The notes: a model not told the origin generated them from the letters alone. A stretch of DNA of 64,000 bases from CAJQQY01 sp045104975 (GCA_045104975.1 JBGCCY010000033.1:1-64000), one strand, 5' to 3'. Numbered from the stretch's first letter, positions 40,409 through 49,706 are shown. Made by a program: numbers and translations.

Positions 40409-41536
40409 TTACATACGTACGACTTTGTGAGTCGAAGTGGAATTTTTATTTTTTACTTTGACGAAATAAATTCCTTTGGCTAAATTTTTAAATAAAGGAA
40501 TCTCCAAGTTGATGGTTTCATTTTCAACTCGGTTTTCCCAAATTATTTTCCCTTGCAAATCAATCAATTCCAAACTCACTCCAGCGGGAATATTTTTAAT
40601 AAAAATAGAAGCATCACTTGGATTTGGATAGACTTCGATTGGAGCAACCTGACTTAGATTATCATTTGGAGTTGCCTCTGGATCACATTCCAAAAATCCT
40701 CCTTCCAACAAATGAAAATCTTCCATTTGTAATAATTGTTTTGGAGAAAAATGAACCCTGCAAGACTTCCGAGAATAAGACATGATATTCTCAGGATCTG
40801 GATTGTAAGGATTTTGTTGATTGTCTAATTCAGTTCCAATGTACTCACAAGAAGTGTTGACAAGATCGTTAGATAGCTTAGGGTCTGCTGGGGTATCACA
40901 TAATAGATCACCTGCGATGGAGCAATTTGTTCCATTGGCATGTTCATCACCATTCGATGTGGAGTGGGTGTGTAAAAGAGAAAATGAATGTCCTAATTCA
41001 TGAGCCAAAGTACTTCCATTAGTGGAACAACCTTTGTCCATGACTAGTCTACTTTTTATATCAAAATTATAAGCATAACCACAAAGATCCTCTTCTACAC
41101 CATTCACAATTTTGATCAAATTTGGAACAAAGTAAAGATTAATCGCAGTAGGATTATCATTAATATCGCATATGCCTTCATCTGCATTTTTTACAAATGT
41201 TACATAGTCGTTATCATAGATATAATTAATAATTCCACATTGGACAAAATGAATATTTGCTTCTGCATACAAATCATTGACTATAGCTAACTCATCAAAT
41301 ACATCAGATGAATCAATCGCGAATGCACCATTTGTCGCTCCAATTATATGAATTTTGACAGGCACATCAGCCGCAGCCGTTCTAGTTTTTACAATGGTCT
41401 GTGATCGTTGTTTCTGAACAAAGTCATAGGTGGTTGATTGCTCAACAATGGAAGTTCCGCAGTCATCATAAGATTGAGAAAATCCTAAAAAAGGAATTGA
41501 TAGAAATAAAAATATAGTAAGAATTTTTGTTTTCAT
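40409..41536 (-). CDS. Compact M43-type metalloprotease with T9SS sorting domain
   Basis: The start at 41536 (375 residues) puts a clean signal peptide (MKTKILTIFLFLSIPFLGFS) at the N-terminus; the longer version to 41611 would mask it. The catalytic domain has HELGHSFSLLH (H179, E180, H183, H189) and Met-turn NIMSYSRKSC, with M43-type context (VPVKIHII, DLLCDTPADPKL). The C-terminal ~80 residues (IEVYPNPSDASIFI to STHKVVRM) form a type A sorting domain directly after the protease. It is a minimal version of the 30946 enzyme without FN3 or GEVED parts. Secreted proteolysis is the expected role. Confidence 0.88.
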   Translation of the reverse strand: MKTKILTIFLFLSIPFLGFSQSYDDCGTSIVEQSTTYDFVQKQRSQTIVKTRTAAADVPVKIHIIGATNGAFAIDSSDVFDELAIVNDLYAEANIHFVQCGIINYIYDNDYVTFVKNADEGICDINDNPTAINLYFVPNLIKIVNGVEEDLCGYAYNFDIKSRLVMDKGCSTNGSTLAHELGHSFSLLHTHSTSNGDEHANGTNCSIAGDLLCDTPADPKLSNDLVNTSCEYIGTELDNQQNPYNPDPENIMSYSRKSCRVHFSPKQLLQMEDFHLLEGGFLECDPEATPNDNLSQVAPIEVYPNPSDASIFIKNIPAGVSLELIDLQGKIIWENRVENETINLEIPLFKNLAKGIYFVKVKNKNSTSTHKVVRM

Positions 41537-41971
41537 GATAGGAGAATTTCTAGAATAATAAAAAAACATAACATAACAAATATAAAAAAACCTCGAGATT
41601 CTATATGACAATTAACATACAACTTTAAGAAAAAGACTAGTTCATTTCAAAAAAGACCATAATTTAAAAGATGCATCATTTGTTTACATATATTTCTATG
41701 TCAAAATATACCACCAAATTTGTTCATTTATTATTAGACTGTTGCTTACCTTTGAACCCTTTCAAAAAAAGGGTGTTCAGGAATAGGTAAACAATAACGT
41801 ATAACATTTTGAGAATTCTTCTAAATTTATTCTTCGTTAAAATGCTCGTCAACCAGAAGGTTGCCTGCGCTTTTTGCCTTGTCTAAATTCAGCATAATTT
41901 CCCAAAAACTTTATAAGTTTTTATTTGACCATTTCTTAGTTCTTAATTTCCTACAAAATAACTTCAAACTA
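41537..41971. other. Intergenic region between M43 protease and ABC exporter
   Basis: A 435-base gap holding the divergent control regions. It has a hairpin at about 41755-41779 (CCCTTT/AAAGGG) and a short CAACC/GGTTG stem near 41850. An ATG-started 39-codon frame at 41671 shows no recognisable motif and was not called. The ABC frame is open upstream to a TTG at 41861. Confidence 0.5.
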
Positions 41972-43753
41972 TTGAAACCATTATTTGTCCTCAATAAATA
42001 TTTTTTTAAATACAAATGGCACTTGTTAATAGGTTTCCTGATGGTCACCGCTGCTAACTTTTTTAATGTACTCAAGCCTCAAATGGTTCGGAATGCATTG
42101 GACTTGGTAGTCGATAATTTGCAAATATTTCATTTGTACGATGGGTTTGATTTGCAAACTACTTTCTTTCAAGAGTTTGGAAAAACACTTTTATTTTTTG
42201 GAGTGTTGGTTTTGATTCTAGCTGTGATTCAAGGTGTTTTTATGTACTTCATGCGGCAGACGATTATCGTAATGTCAAGGTTGATTGAATATGATATGCG
42301 AAAAGAAATTTTTGAACATTACGAAAACCTAAGTCTCGCTTTTTACAAAAAAAATAATACGGGCGATTTGATGTCTCGAATCACAGAAGACGTGACTAAG
42401 GTGAGAATGTATGTAGGCCCAGCAATTTTATATGGATTTAATTTGACGACGTTGGTCATCATGGTGGTGATATCGATGTTGAGCGTAAGTCCTGAGTTGA
42501 CTTTATATGCTTTGGCTCCGATGCCTATTTTATCGATTTCAATTTATTATGTTAGTAATTTAATCAATAAAAAAAGTATGGGCATTCAGGTCCAACTAGC
42601 GACTTTAAATAGTACTGCTCAAGAAGCTTACTCTGGAATTCGAGTCGTCAAATCTTATGTGCAAGAAGCGCAGATGGGAAAATTCTTTTTGGGAGAAAGC
42701 CAAACTTATATGGATAAGTCGCTTGACCTTGCTAAGACGAATGCTTTCTTTTTCCCCTTGATGGTTCTCTTAATTGGAATCAGTAATATTTTGACAGTAT
42801 TTATGGGAGGAGTTTTAGTGGCTCGTGGAACGGTGACTCCAGGGAATATTGCGGAGTTTGTGATTTATGTAAATATGTTGACTTGGCCAGTTACTGCGGT
42901 GGGCTGGGTGACTTCGATTATCCAACAAGCTGCTGCTTCCCAAAGTCGGATTAATGGATTTTTAGAAATCAAACCTGATATTATTAATCCCATAAAAAAT
43001 GGAATTCCAAAAAGATTGGAAGGAGACATCGAATTTAAAAATGTCTCTTTTACGTATCCTGATTCAGGAATTGTTGGATTAAAAAATGTTTCTTTCCATT
43101 TGAAGCGAGGAGAAAAAATGGCCATTATTGGAAAAACGGGATCTGGAAAAACGACCATTGCGGATCTTTTAGTGAGAATGTATGATATTGATTCAGGAGA
43201 AATATTGATTGATGGAACGTCTATTGAAAAAATGGATTTGGCTAATTTGCGAGAACGAGTTGGATATGTTCCACAAGATGTTTTCCTTTTTTCAGATACG
43301 ATAGGAGGCAATGTTGCTTTTGGAAACCGAGAAGCAAGTCAAGCAAAAATTGAGGAGTATACTAAGTATGCAGCTATCTATGAAGACATTGCGATTTTGC
43401 CAGAAGGCTTTGATACAATGGTGGGAGAGCGAGGTGTAACCCTCTCTGGTGGACAAAAGCAGAGGATTTCAATAGCTCGTGCATTTATTAAAGATCCAGA
43501 TATTGTCATTCTTGATGATTGCCTCTCAGCAGTCGATACTAACACCGAACAACAGATACTTGGTTATATAAATGGTGCAATTGCAGATCGAACCAGTATC
43601 ACCATTACCCATAGAATATATGGGCTTTTGAACTTTGATAAAATAATTGTTTTGGAAGATGGAAGTATCTCAGAAGTAGGAACACATGATGAACTTTTGG
43701 ATAATAAAGGATTTTACTTCGAAATGTATGAAAAACAACGATTAGAAGAGTAA
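41972..43753 (+). CDS. ABC transporter, fused permease and ATPase (exporter type)
   Basis: There is no ATG before the first transmembrane helix. A TTG at 41972 gives KPLFVLNKYFFKYKWHLL, the usual start of this family (593 residues); an earlier TTG at 41861 is less likely. Six transmembrane helices (about 20-310) with an ABC_membrane fold precede the nucleotide-binding domain: Walker A GKTGSGKTT, Q-loop VPQDVFLFSDT, signature LSGGQ, Walker B IVILDD, H-loop ITHRI. The residue after the Walker B Asp is Asp (DDCLSAVD) rather than Glu, as in MdlA/YheI-type half-transporters, which usually work as heterodimers. No C39 peptidase domain is present. Substrate unknown. Confidence 0.9.
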   Translation: MKPLFVLNKYFFKYKWHLLIGFLMVTAANFFNVLKPQMVRNALDLVVDNLQIFHLYDGFDLQTTFFQEFGKTLLFFGVLVLILAVIQGVFMYFMRQTIIVMSRLIEYDMRKEIFEHYENLSLAFYKKNNTGDLMSRITEDVTKVRMYVGPAILYGFNLTTLVIMVVISMLSVSPELTLYALAPMPILSISIYYVSNLINKKSMGIQVQLATLNSTAQEAYSGIRVVKSYVQEAQMGKFFLGESQTYMDKSLDLAKTNAFFFPLMVLLIGISNILTVFMGGVLVARGTVTPGNIAEFVIYVNMLTWPVTAVGWVTSIIQQAAASQSRINGFLEIKPDIINPIKNGIPKRLEGDIEFKNVSFTYPDSGIVGLKNVSFHLKRGEKMAIIGKTGSGKTTIADLLVRMYDIDSGEILIDGTSIEKMDLANLRERVGYVPQDVFLFSDTIGGNVAFGNREASQAKIEEYTKYAAIYEDIAILPEGFDTMVGERGVTLSGGQKQRISIARAFIKDPDIVILDDCLSAVDTNTEQQILGYINGAIADRTSITITHRIYGLLNFDKIIVLEDGSISEVGTHDELLDNKGFYFEMYEKQRLEE

Positions 43754-43775
43754 GAAATAAAAGTGTCATATTTTT

Positions 43776-43804
43776 TTTGTTTTAAGTTCAAATATTTACA
43801 TTTG
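43776..43804 (+). promoter_or_regulatory. Bacteroidota-type promoter of the PUR/DUF3276 gene
   Basis: TTTG (43776-43779), a 17-base spacer and TACATTTG (43797-43804) match the TTTG/TAnnTTTG consensus. A second TATATTTG at 43817 could also serve. The leader would be about 45 bases. Confidence 0.55.
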
Positions 43805-43855
43805 TAGAGAATAGATTATATTTGAAAACTATTTTTTCAACCAAACTAACGAATC

Positions 43856-44302
43856 GTGGATAACGAAAACCAAAAAAAGTTCGAAAGTGTGTTTTCCAAG
43901 AAAGTAAGAGCTGGTAAGCGAAGAACTTATTTTTTTGATGTGCGCCAAACAAAAGGTGATGATTATTACCTAACTCTCACCGAAAGCACCAGAAGAATCA
44001 ATGGTGATGGATATGAGAGGCACAAAATTGTTCTTTACAGAGAAGACTTCAACAGATTTCAAGGTGGATTAGATGAGGCGATCAATTATATCAAAACTGA
44101 TTTGATGCCTGATTATGACTATGAAGAATTTGACAGAAGACAAGCTGAGTGGGAAGAAAAAAGAGCTGCTATGGACGCAGGTACCTATGTTGAACCTGAA
44201 GCAGAAACAGAGGGTGGTACAACTGAAACAACAACTGAAACATCGTCAGAAGAAGTAGTAGAGGAGAAGGAGATTGAATCAGAAGACGATATTTCTTGGT
44301 AA
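43856..44302 (+). CDS. PUR family (DUF3276) single-stranded nucleic-acid-binding protein
   Basis: 148 residues starting with GTG at 43856; no in-frame ATG fits. The N-terminal ~90 residues (FESVFSKKVRAGKRRTYFFD, DDYYLTLTESTR, HKIVLYREDFNRFQGGL) are the Bacteroidota DUF3276/PUR repeat. In Borrelia, PUR homologues bind DNA and RNA. The C-terminal third is acidic and Thr/Glu-rich (about 105-148), low complexity and presumably disordered. A close promoter and a strong terminator make it a stand-alone, probably highly expressed gene. Confidence 0.9.
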   Translation: MDNENQKKFESVFSKKVRAGKRRTYFFDVRQTKGDDYYLTLTESTRRINGDGYERHKIVLYREDFNRFQGGLDEAINYIKTDLMPDYDYEEFDRRQAEWEEKRAAMDAGTYVEPEAETEGGTTETTTETSSEEVVEEKEIESEDDISW

Positions 44303-44335
44303 GAAATGTGATTTGATTTTAAATAGGTTATTTGA

Positions 44336-44371
44336 AAAGCACTCTGACAACAGGGTGCTTTTTCTTTTTTT
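44336..44371 (+). terminator. Terminator after the PUR/DUF3276 gene
   Basis: AAAGCACTCTG (44336-44346) pairs with CAGGGTGCTTT (44351-44361) with one mismatch and an ACAA loop. A T-rich tail follows. Confidence 0.85.
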
Positions 44372-44525
44372 AGTGGTTTATCAATATGCATTTTATTAAT
44401 AAAAATTCTTCTAGATTTTTGAAACATGGGAGGACTGAACTTTACTCAATGATGAGACTACCTTTTTTTATTTTTTAGGTAATTGATGTTTTACTTTCAT
44501 CTTTCTCTACTTTCCCTTTTTTTTT

Positions 44526-44561
44526 GAAAAAAAAACGTGTCAAGGATTTATCCCTGACACG
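44526..44561 (-). terminator. Terminator of the 44589-48908 surface gene
   Basis: CGTGTCA (44536-44542) pairs with TGACACG (44555-44561), with a further GG/CC inside. The run of A on the + strand at the left is the U-tract of the minus-strand transcript. Confidence 0.8.
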
Positions 44562-44588
44562 ATTTAAGTGTAAATAAGATTTTGAATT

Positions 44589-47500
44589 TTATATTACAAT
44601 AAATTTACGGACAATAATTTTTTCGCCTATTTTCATTTTTATAAAATAAGTACCTGGTGAAAACTCTTTCACACTTATCTTTTGTTGGAAAAAACCATTG
44701 AGTTGAATAGTATTTGGAAGTACAGATTTTTCTAATTGTCCAAAAGTGTTGAAGATGTCTAATTGAATCAAAGTTGTTTTTTCTAAATTCAAATTCACAA
44801 AAATATTTTCGTTCGTTGGATTTGGAAAAATTTGTAAATCTGAAGTTTCCATTTCTCCTTCAAATAATAGATTAATATCAAAAATATTTCCCTCTTCATT
44901 ATAAGCAACTGCTTCTGTTTTGGAAGAATTAATTTTTAAAGTTTCATCTAAGTTTCCTTTTTGTTGTGTTTTGAATTTCAGTAAAAATAATGGTTCCTCT
45001 TCCGTAATATTTCTTTCTTCAGAGGTAGCCCAAGCAACGGTCAATTTTCCATTCTCCAAAAATCGAGTTCCAATATTTTGTTCTGTCATAGTTTCTAAAA
45101 CTCCTTTTTCAAAACCTGCAAAACTTAATTTTTTTTCATCAAATCCAATAGTGAATTGATAAGCGACCATTTCATTAAAGTCTTTTGCGTGGACTGGAAT
45201 GATGACGATTTCTTCTGCGCTAAAATTTTGATTATGAGTACTTAAAGTTAAGATTCCATCTCGCTCTCGTGTTTCTGCATCTAATAAGTTCCAAGGTTGA
45301 ACTGAATTGTTAACGTCTCCTATTTTGATTCCAATCATATTATGATCACGATTGGAATCTAAGTTGTTGATAGCAATTTCCTGAGGAATAATGCTAGCCC
45401 AAGGTTGAGCTGGATTTGCAAAAACGAAATTTCCATCAATAATTTTCCATGATTCATTATCGGGGAATTCTGTTATATTCAACAATATCAAGGATCGAAT
45501 AAGCACCATATCCAATGCTGTTATATCTCCTGAATTATTTACATCAGCAGCCAATAACTTGTAAGGAGAATCTAGCGTTTCTAATCCTAAGATATGTTTA
45601 CGAATAAATACGATGTCTTGCGTGGTAACTCCATTCCAAGGGTTGGTATCTTTTTCGAAATTTAAAGTAAAATTCTCATTAGGAGTTAATTCTTCAAATG
45701 AGAAGTCACCTAAGGAATTAGTAATTAAAGAGGAAGTTATATTTCCCTCTAACAATACATTTACATTTGCAATGCCATCGCCATATTCGGTCTTGACAGT
45801 CCCTTCTATTTTGTAAAAATGAACATCTATATTATTAACTACCTCATTTGTAATTATTGGTTCATTGTAATCAAAATAAATAGATGCCTGATTAATTATC
45901 TCTGTTCCCACAGCTTGGTTTGGAAATAAATCTATATTAAAACTTACCCAACCTTGACTTTCCTCTGCATTTGTTAAACTATCAACCAAGTAAATATTTT
46001 CAAAAGTAAAGATCAAAACATTCGTTCCTTCAAACTCTACTTGCATATTATGACTAGCGTTAAATCCTCGAATAGTTGTAACATCTAAGTGTGCATCATC
46101 TAATGTATCTCGAACCACGACAGTATAAGCAGTATCAGTACCAACATTTTGAAAATGAATTACATAATCCATAGTGGTATCATCTTCATAAATTGATCCT
46201 CCAAAAGTAGTTTCTCCAACAAAGTTTTCTTTTATATTAGGATCATAAGATCCGGTAACGGTTCTATCCCATGCGAGACAATTATTTATAGGGTTAGCAT
46301 CGTCAATGATTGGATTTACTTTGGCTTCTGAATGGATTATAGTACCAAGAGGAGTAGAGGAAGGGACAGTCATCCGCCACATTATTTTTCTACATTCACC
46401 GGGTTGAAGAGAATTTAAATCCCAAGAAAAAGTATTACTGGTAGCATCATAATTATAAGTTGGAGCTATCGTATTTCCATTGGCTGGAAATATTTCAGGC
46501 CATGGAGATTGATTAGAAAAAATAGGATCATGGACAAAAGTTGCTACGGCATCTTTTACATCATCACTAAAATTACATATTTGAATACAGTTAAATTGTT
46601 TAAACCCTGGTCTTGCCAATCCAGTAAATTTTGAAATGCATAGATCAAATTCCTTCCGAACAACATAAAAATGATTGTCCTCTGAAGTTGTTCCATTTCC
46701 ATTTAAGGTAACATTATAATTGCCTGAAGCTGGGCATAGAAGATTCACTTCTGCGCTTCCAATATATTCCACAGAATAAGTACCATCATCGACTACAAAT
46801 TCATAATATCCTGTAGAATCCGTTAAAGTATAAATTCCTAGTGGTTGTAATTTTACCATGACCATTTCTATACCTTCCAAAGAAATATCGTAAGTACATG
46901 TTGTATCTGGATCATTGACAATATATCCGCTGATTAAGACTTTGCAAGAAATATCCTCATCAATATAAAAGTTTTGATGCTTACTACAATTATTATCTAA
47001 GTCCGTCAATGTAACAGAATACCATCCTTGAGCTAATCCTGAAATGCTATTAGTCGTTTCACCAGTACTCCAGGCAAAGGCTGGATTAACAAGGGATGTT
47101 GAAATGGAAGCTGTTCCATCTTGAACATCACAGTTGGCTTGAGAAATATTCAATTCCATATCAAAACCATTATTGAATACTTCAACAGTTTGCGACGCGA
47201 TACAACTATTGTTCTGGTTGGTAACAATTACTTCAAATATACCTTCCACATTTCCTGAAATTATTATAGCAGAATCTGTTGATGAGTAATTATTCGGTCC
47301 TGTCCATTCGTAGGTCATTTCTCCTTGGTTTTGAAGAACAACTGCTACTTCAGAGGTGAAATTGTTATTACAATTGAGTTCCAATGAATTGCTAGTGAGC
47401 GAGAATATTGGTTCTGTATTGTCTTGAATTAGTTCAATACTTTCTTCAGAAATACAACCTCCAGTTAAATCAAATAATCTTAGAGTATAAATACCAGGCT

Positions 47501-48908
47501 GAAATACAGACAATGTAGTGTCATTAGAAATTACAGTATTAATATCATTTAACCATTGGAAGATTAATTCTCCTCCGTTTACTGCATAAGAATTACTTGC
47601 ATCTAATATTACGAAATTATTAGTACAGTTGAATCCTCCTGATTGATTGATTTGGATGGTTGGACTACTTCCAGGATCGATAACTGTTGTACTACCCATG
47701 GTTGTACAGCCAGCTAGAGTATCTGTCAATAAAAGTGTATAGGTACCAATAGTTTGTATAGCAGGAACAGCAAGAGTCTCTTCACCTGCGACAATACTTC
47801 CATCTATAGTCGTCCAAAGAAAAGTATAGTTTGGACTATATTCTAATAAAGAGATTGCAAATAAATTCGTCGTAGAACTCAAACAAGATAAAGTGTACTC
47901 TGGATCAATAGTTAAAACATCATCAAATGAATAAATAAGAATTTCATCCGAAAAAGTACAAGCATTAATATTATTGGTTATCGTCAAATTGTAAGTGCCT
48001 ATAGCATCCACAAATGGACTTTCTGTATTTGCTCCTGAAATAATATTACCATTGGTAGTTGTCCAAGTATAGGAATAATTAGAACTCATTGGAATTGTGT
48101 CTCCAATAATTTGAGTTGGTCCATTACAAGCTAAATATGTTCCATTACCTAATTCCAAGGTAAAGATACCTTCGGAAGTAACCACCACTTCATCTACAGA
48201 TTTACAATCGGAACCATTTTCCGAAACTACAAAATAATATGTTCCACTTTGATTAGCAGTATAGGTAAGGTTTGTATTTAATTCATCTCCATTTTGATTA
48301 AGCCATTGAAATGAACTATTGGATGGATAAGTTGAATTACTTCCATCTAAAATAACTTGAGGATCATTGCAATTAATTACCATATCTGGTCCAGCGTCAG
48401 AAACTAAATTTCCTCCTCCAGATGAGGTTGATCCTGAAGTTACGGTGAGACTATAATCACAAATATCTCCTGAAAAACCATCTATCATAAAATAGTAAGT
48501 ATTTCCAATGGTTAGATTATTCATAACTAATTCACCTGTTTCTCCAGGGGAGCCTTCATACATGCAATTACTAGCTCCTTCCCATGGATCTCCACATTCA
48601 CTAAAGACCATTGCTTGTAATCCAATCCCTGAGCCTGTACCTAAGCATGAACCTACCGAGACTTCAATAGTCATATTTTCAGTTGCAGGAATAAATCCAA
48701 TCCATTGATTGTTTTGAACTGATCCACAAAAAGAAGTAGGTTCGTCTATCAAATTCTCTGGACCGGTAGTTGAACAGAAGGTAACCAATGGACAAAAAAC
48801 TGGTGCTGTCGAACAGGAAAGCCCTGGAGGTTCGGGGAAATTGCATTGAGCATTTATTCCAATATAAGCTATTGAAAATATCAATATAGAGAGTATTCGT
48901 TTTGTCAT
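44589..48908 (-). CDS. Modular T9SS surface protein: PKD/Ig repeats, DUF11-like, dockerin-like, cohesin-like, type A sorting domain
   Basis: 1439 residues, same architecture as the 6135 gene although 34 kb away and on the other strand. Signal peptide (MTKRILSILIFSIAYIGINA), Cys-containing N-terminal domain (FCGSVQNNQWIGFIPATE) and about six PKD/Ig-like repeats (DAGPDMVINCNDPQVILDG). An SprB-like module, a CNA-B-like domain and a DUF11-like domain (about 889-1024) follow. The dockerin-like region (about 1085-1170) has DVNNSGDITALD, the cohesin-like domain is at about 1218-1348 (MVAYQFTIGFDEKKL), and the sorting tail starts at about 1357. The first dockerin half here reads DTNPWNGVTTQD, closer to a calcium loop than in its paralogues. 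A terminator follows at 44526. Confidence 0.88.
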   Translation of the reverse strand: MTKRILSILIFSIAYIGINAQCNFPEPPGLSCSTAPVFCPLVTFCSTTGPENLIDEPTSFCGSVQNNQWIGFIPATENMTIEVSVGSCLGTGSGIGLQAMVFSECGDPWEGASNCMYEGSPGETGELVMNNLTIGNTYYFMIDGFSGDICDYSLTVTSGSTSSGGGNLVSDAGPDMVINCNDPQVILDGSNSTYPSNSSFQWLNQNGDELNTNLTYTANQSGTYYFVVSENGSDCKSVDEVVVTSEGIFTLELGNGTYLACNGPTQIIGDTIPMSSNYSYTWTTTNGNIISGANTESPFVDAIGTYNLTITNNINACTFSDEILIYSFDDVLTIDPEYTLSCLSSTTNLFAISLLEYSPNYTFLWTTIDGSIVAGEETLAVPAIQTIGTYTLLLTDTLAGCTTMGSTTVIDPGSSPTIQINQSGGFNCTNNFVILDASNSYAVNGGELIFQWLNDINTVISNDTTLSVFQPGIYTLRLFDLTGGCISEESIELIQDNTEPIFSLTSNSLELNCNNNFTSEVAVVLQNQGEMTYEWTGPNNYSSTDSAIIISGNVEGIFEVIVTNQNNSCIASQTVEVFNNGFDMELNISQANCDVQDGTASISTSLVNPAFAWSTGETTNSISGLAQGWYSVTLTDLDNNCSKHQNFYIDEDISCKVLISGYIVNDPDTTCTYDISLEGIEMVMVKLQPLGIYTLTDSTGYYEFVVDDGTYSVEYIGSAEVNLLCPASGNYNVTLNGNGTTSEDNHFYVVRKEFDLCISKFTGLARPGFKQFNCIQICNFSDDVKDAVATFVHDPIFSNQSPWPEIFPANGNTIAPTYNYDATSNTFSWDLNSLQPGECRKIMWRMTVPSSTPLGTIIHSEAKVNPIIDDANPINNCLAWDRTVTGSYDPNIKENFVGETTFGGSIYEDDTTMDYVIHFQNVGTDTAYTVVVRDTLDDAHLDVTTIRGFNASHNMQVEFEGTNVLIFTFENIYLVDSLTNAEESQGWVSFNIDLFPNQAVGTEIINQASIYFDYNEPIITNEVVNNIDVHFYKIEGTVKTEYGDGIANVNVLLEGNITSSLITNSLGDFSFEELTPNENFTLNFEKDTNPWNGVTTQDIVFIRKHILGLETLDSPYKLLAADVNNSGDITALDMVLIRSLILLNITEFPDNESWKIIDGNFVFANPAQPWASIIPQEIAINNLDSNRDHNMIGIKIGDVNNSVQPWNLLDAETRERDGILTLSTHNQNFSAEEIVIIPVHAKDFNEMVAYQFTIGFDEKKLSFAGFEKGVLETMTEQNIGTRFLENGKLTVAWATSEERNITEEEPLFLLKFKTQQKGNLDETLKINSSKTEAVAYNEEGNIFDINLLFEGEMETSDLQIFPNPTNENIFVNLNLEKTTLIQLDIFNTFGQLEKSVLPNTIQLNGFFQQKISVKEFSPGTYFIKMKIGEKIIVRKFIVI

Positions 48909-49139
48909 GCTTAGTAAATTTTTTGTTTAAATATAATAGATATAACGTTTATAAGAACACAGTAATTTATCAAAAAAGGATAGCTTACTCGTTGCCACTA
49001 AAGATAACAAGACATAATAGAATTTTCAAAGAATACATAGATTTATGTCTGTTTTTTGGGAGCAATTTATTTAACCATATATTCAACAGCAAGAGAATAT
49101 TTTATTGCATATATTCTAATAGTTCATTCTTTTTTTTTA

Positions 49140-49256
49140 CCGAACTAAGTCAATCACTAACTGAATTAATTCTATCCCCGAATTAGTTATACCAAATGTA
49201 TGGAAAGGTGTTCCTCTCGAAATATTTAAGTCAGTGATATAAAAAATTACTTTCCA
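49140..49256 (-). pseudogene. Degenerate copy of the receiver-like 3' end of the patatin gene
   Basis: On the minus strand this encodes KVIFYITDLNISRGTP, FGITNS and ELIQLVIDL before a stop. It matches the last ~38 codons of the patatin-receiver gene at 51834-53582 (KVIFYITDLDISRGVP, FGITNS, ELIQLVIDL), with about four in five bases the same by eye. No other part of the gene is present and no start is possible. The remaining bases of the 48909-49485 gap show no gene. Confidence 0.88.
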
Positions 49257-49485
49257 ATAATGTTGAACTTTCCAACCATACCTCCATCACTTTTTTTCAA
49301 ACTTCCAATTGAATCAATGTCTTCGAAATTGATTTTCACAAAACATTTTCTCCTCCTCTTAGTCAATCATTTTTTTTGGAATCATTTTTGCTTTTTGGAA
49401 AATGATCCTTCCTCCACTTTACCCTTCCACCAAGGTATGCTTTTAATAACCATTTAAATATTTGTTCATTTAAACAATCATAACC

Positions 49486-49623
49486 ATGAGTAAAAAATTA
49501 TCAAAAAAAATTTCAGCGTTAACTTTTAACCTAGACCAAGTAATCGATGCAAATAAATGTGCAAAGATAAAAGGAGGGGGCGCGTATTATTGTTGTACTA
49601 GAAATAGGTGGATTCAATATTAA
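49486..49623 (+). CDS. Small double-glycine-leader peptide (candidate RiPP or bacteriocin precursor)
   Basis: 45 codons, ATG to TAA. The first ~30 residues look like a leader: Lys-rich start MSKKLSKKISALTF, acidic/hydrophobic helix NLDQVIDANK, then KIKGGG. This fits the GG-type leaders of Bacteroidota natural-product precursors, cut by C39 peptidases after Gly-Gly. The remaining core is AYYCCTRNRWIQY, 13 residues rich in aromatics with two adjacent Cys and one Thr. No modification or C39 gene lies in the window; the ABC exporter at 41972 lacks such a domain. A hairpin (49674) and a TPR histidine kinase gene follow. Function is inferred from pattern; a quorum or signalling peptide is equally possible. 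Confidence 0.6.
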   Translation: MSKKLSKKISALTFNLDQVIDANKCAKIKGGGAYYCCTRNRWIQY

Positions 49624-49673
49624 TTAATCTAAGCTATTTGTGTTAGCAATAGATTAAAATTGAAAACGCCAAT

Positions 49674-49706
49674 GCAGAGCTATTTGATTTTTTTGAATAG
49701 CTCTGC
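49674..49706 (+). terminator. Hairpin between the small peptide gene and the kinase
   Basis: GCAGAGCTATT (49674-49684) pairs perfectly with AATAGCTCTGC (49696-49706). The loop is T-rich but only TTCT follows the stem. It may partly terminate or process the mRNA, giving more peptide than kinase transcript. Confidence 0.55.

Noticed and set aside
41671..41790. ATG-started 39-codon frame upstream of the ABC exporter.
   Set aside because: Composition is like the surrounding noncoding AT-rich DNA, with no leader, signal or family motif.
41861..41971. N-terminal extension of the ABC exporter from a TTG at 41861.
   Set aside because: The family normally starts 15-20 residues before the first helix, which fits the TTG at 41972; the extension has no family-like sequence.
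41972..43753. The ABC exporter as the processing transporter for the small GG peptide.
   Set aside because: It has no N-terminal C39 peptidase domain and lies 6 kb away behind unrelated genes.
48902..49186. Plus-strand ORF of 94 codons beginning at 48902.
   Set aside because: It overlaps the start of the 44589 gene and the patatin fossil, and its protein is low-complexity without any motif.
49290..49400. A minus-strand frame with an upstream AGGAGGAG and a GTG start reading KINFEDIDSIGSLKKSDGG, faintly like a second GG-type peptide.
   Set aside because: It has no ATG, is only ~30 codons, ends shortly after the GG and abuts the patatin fossil; too weak to call.
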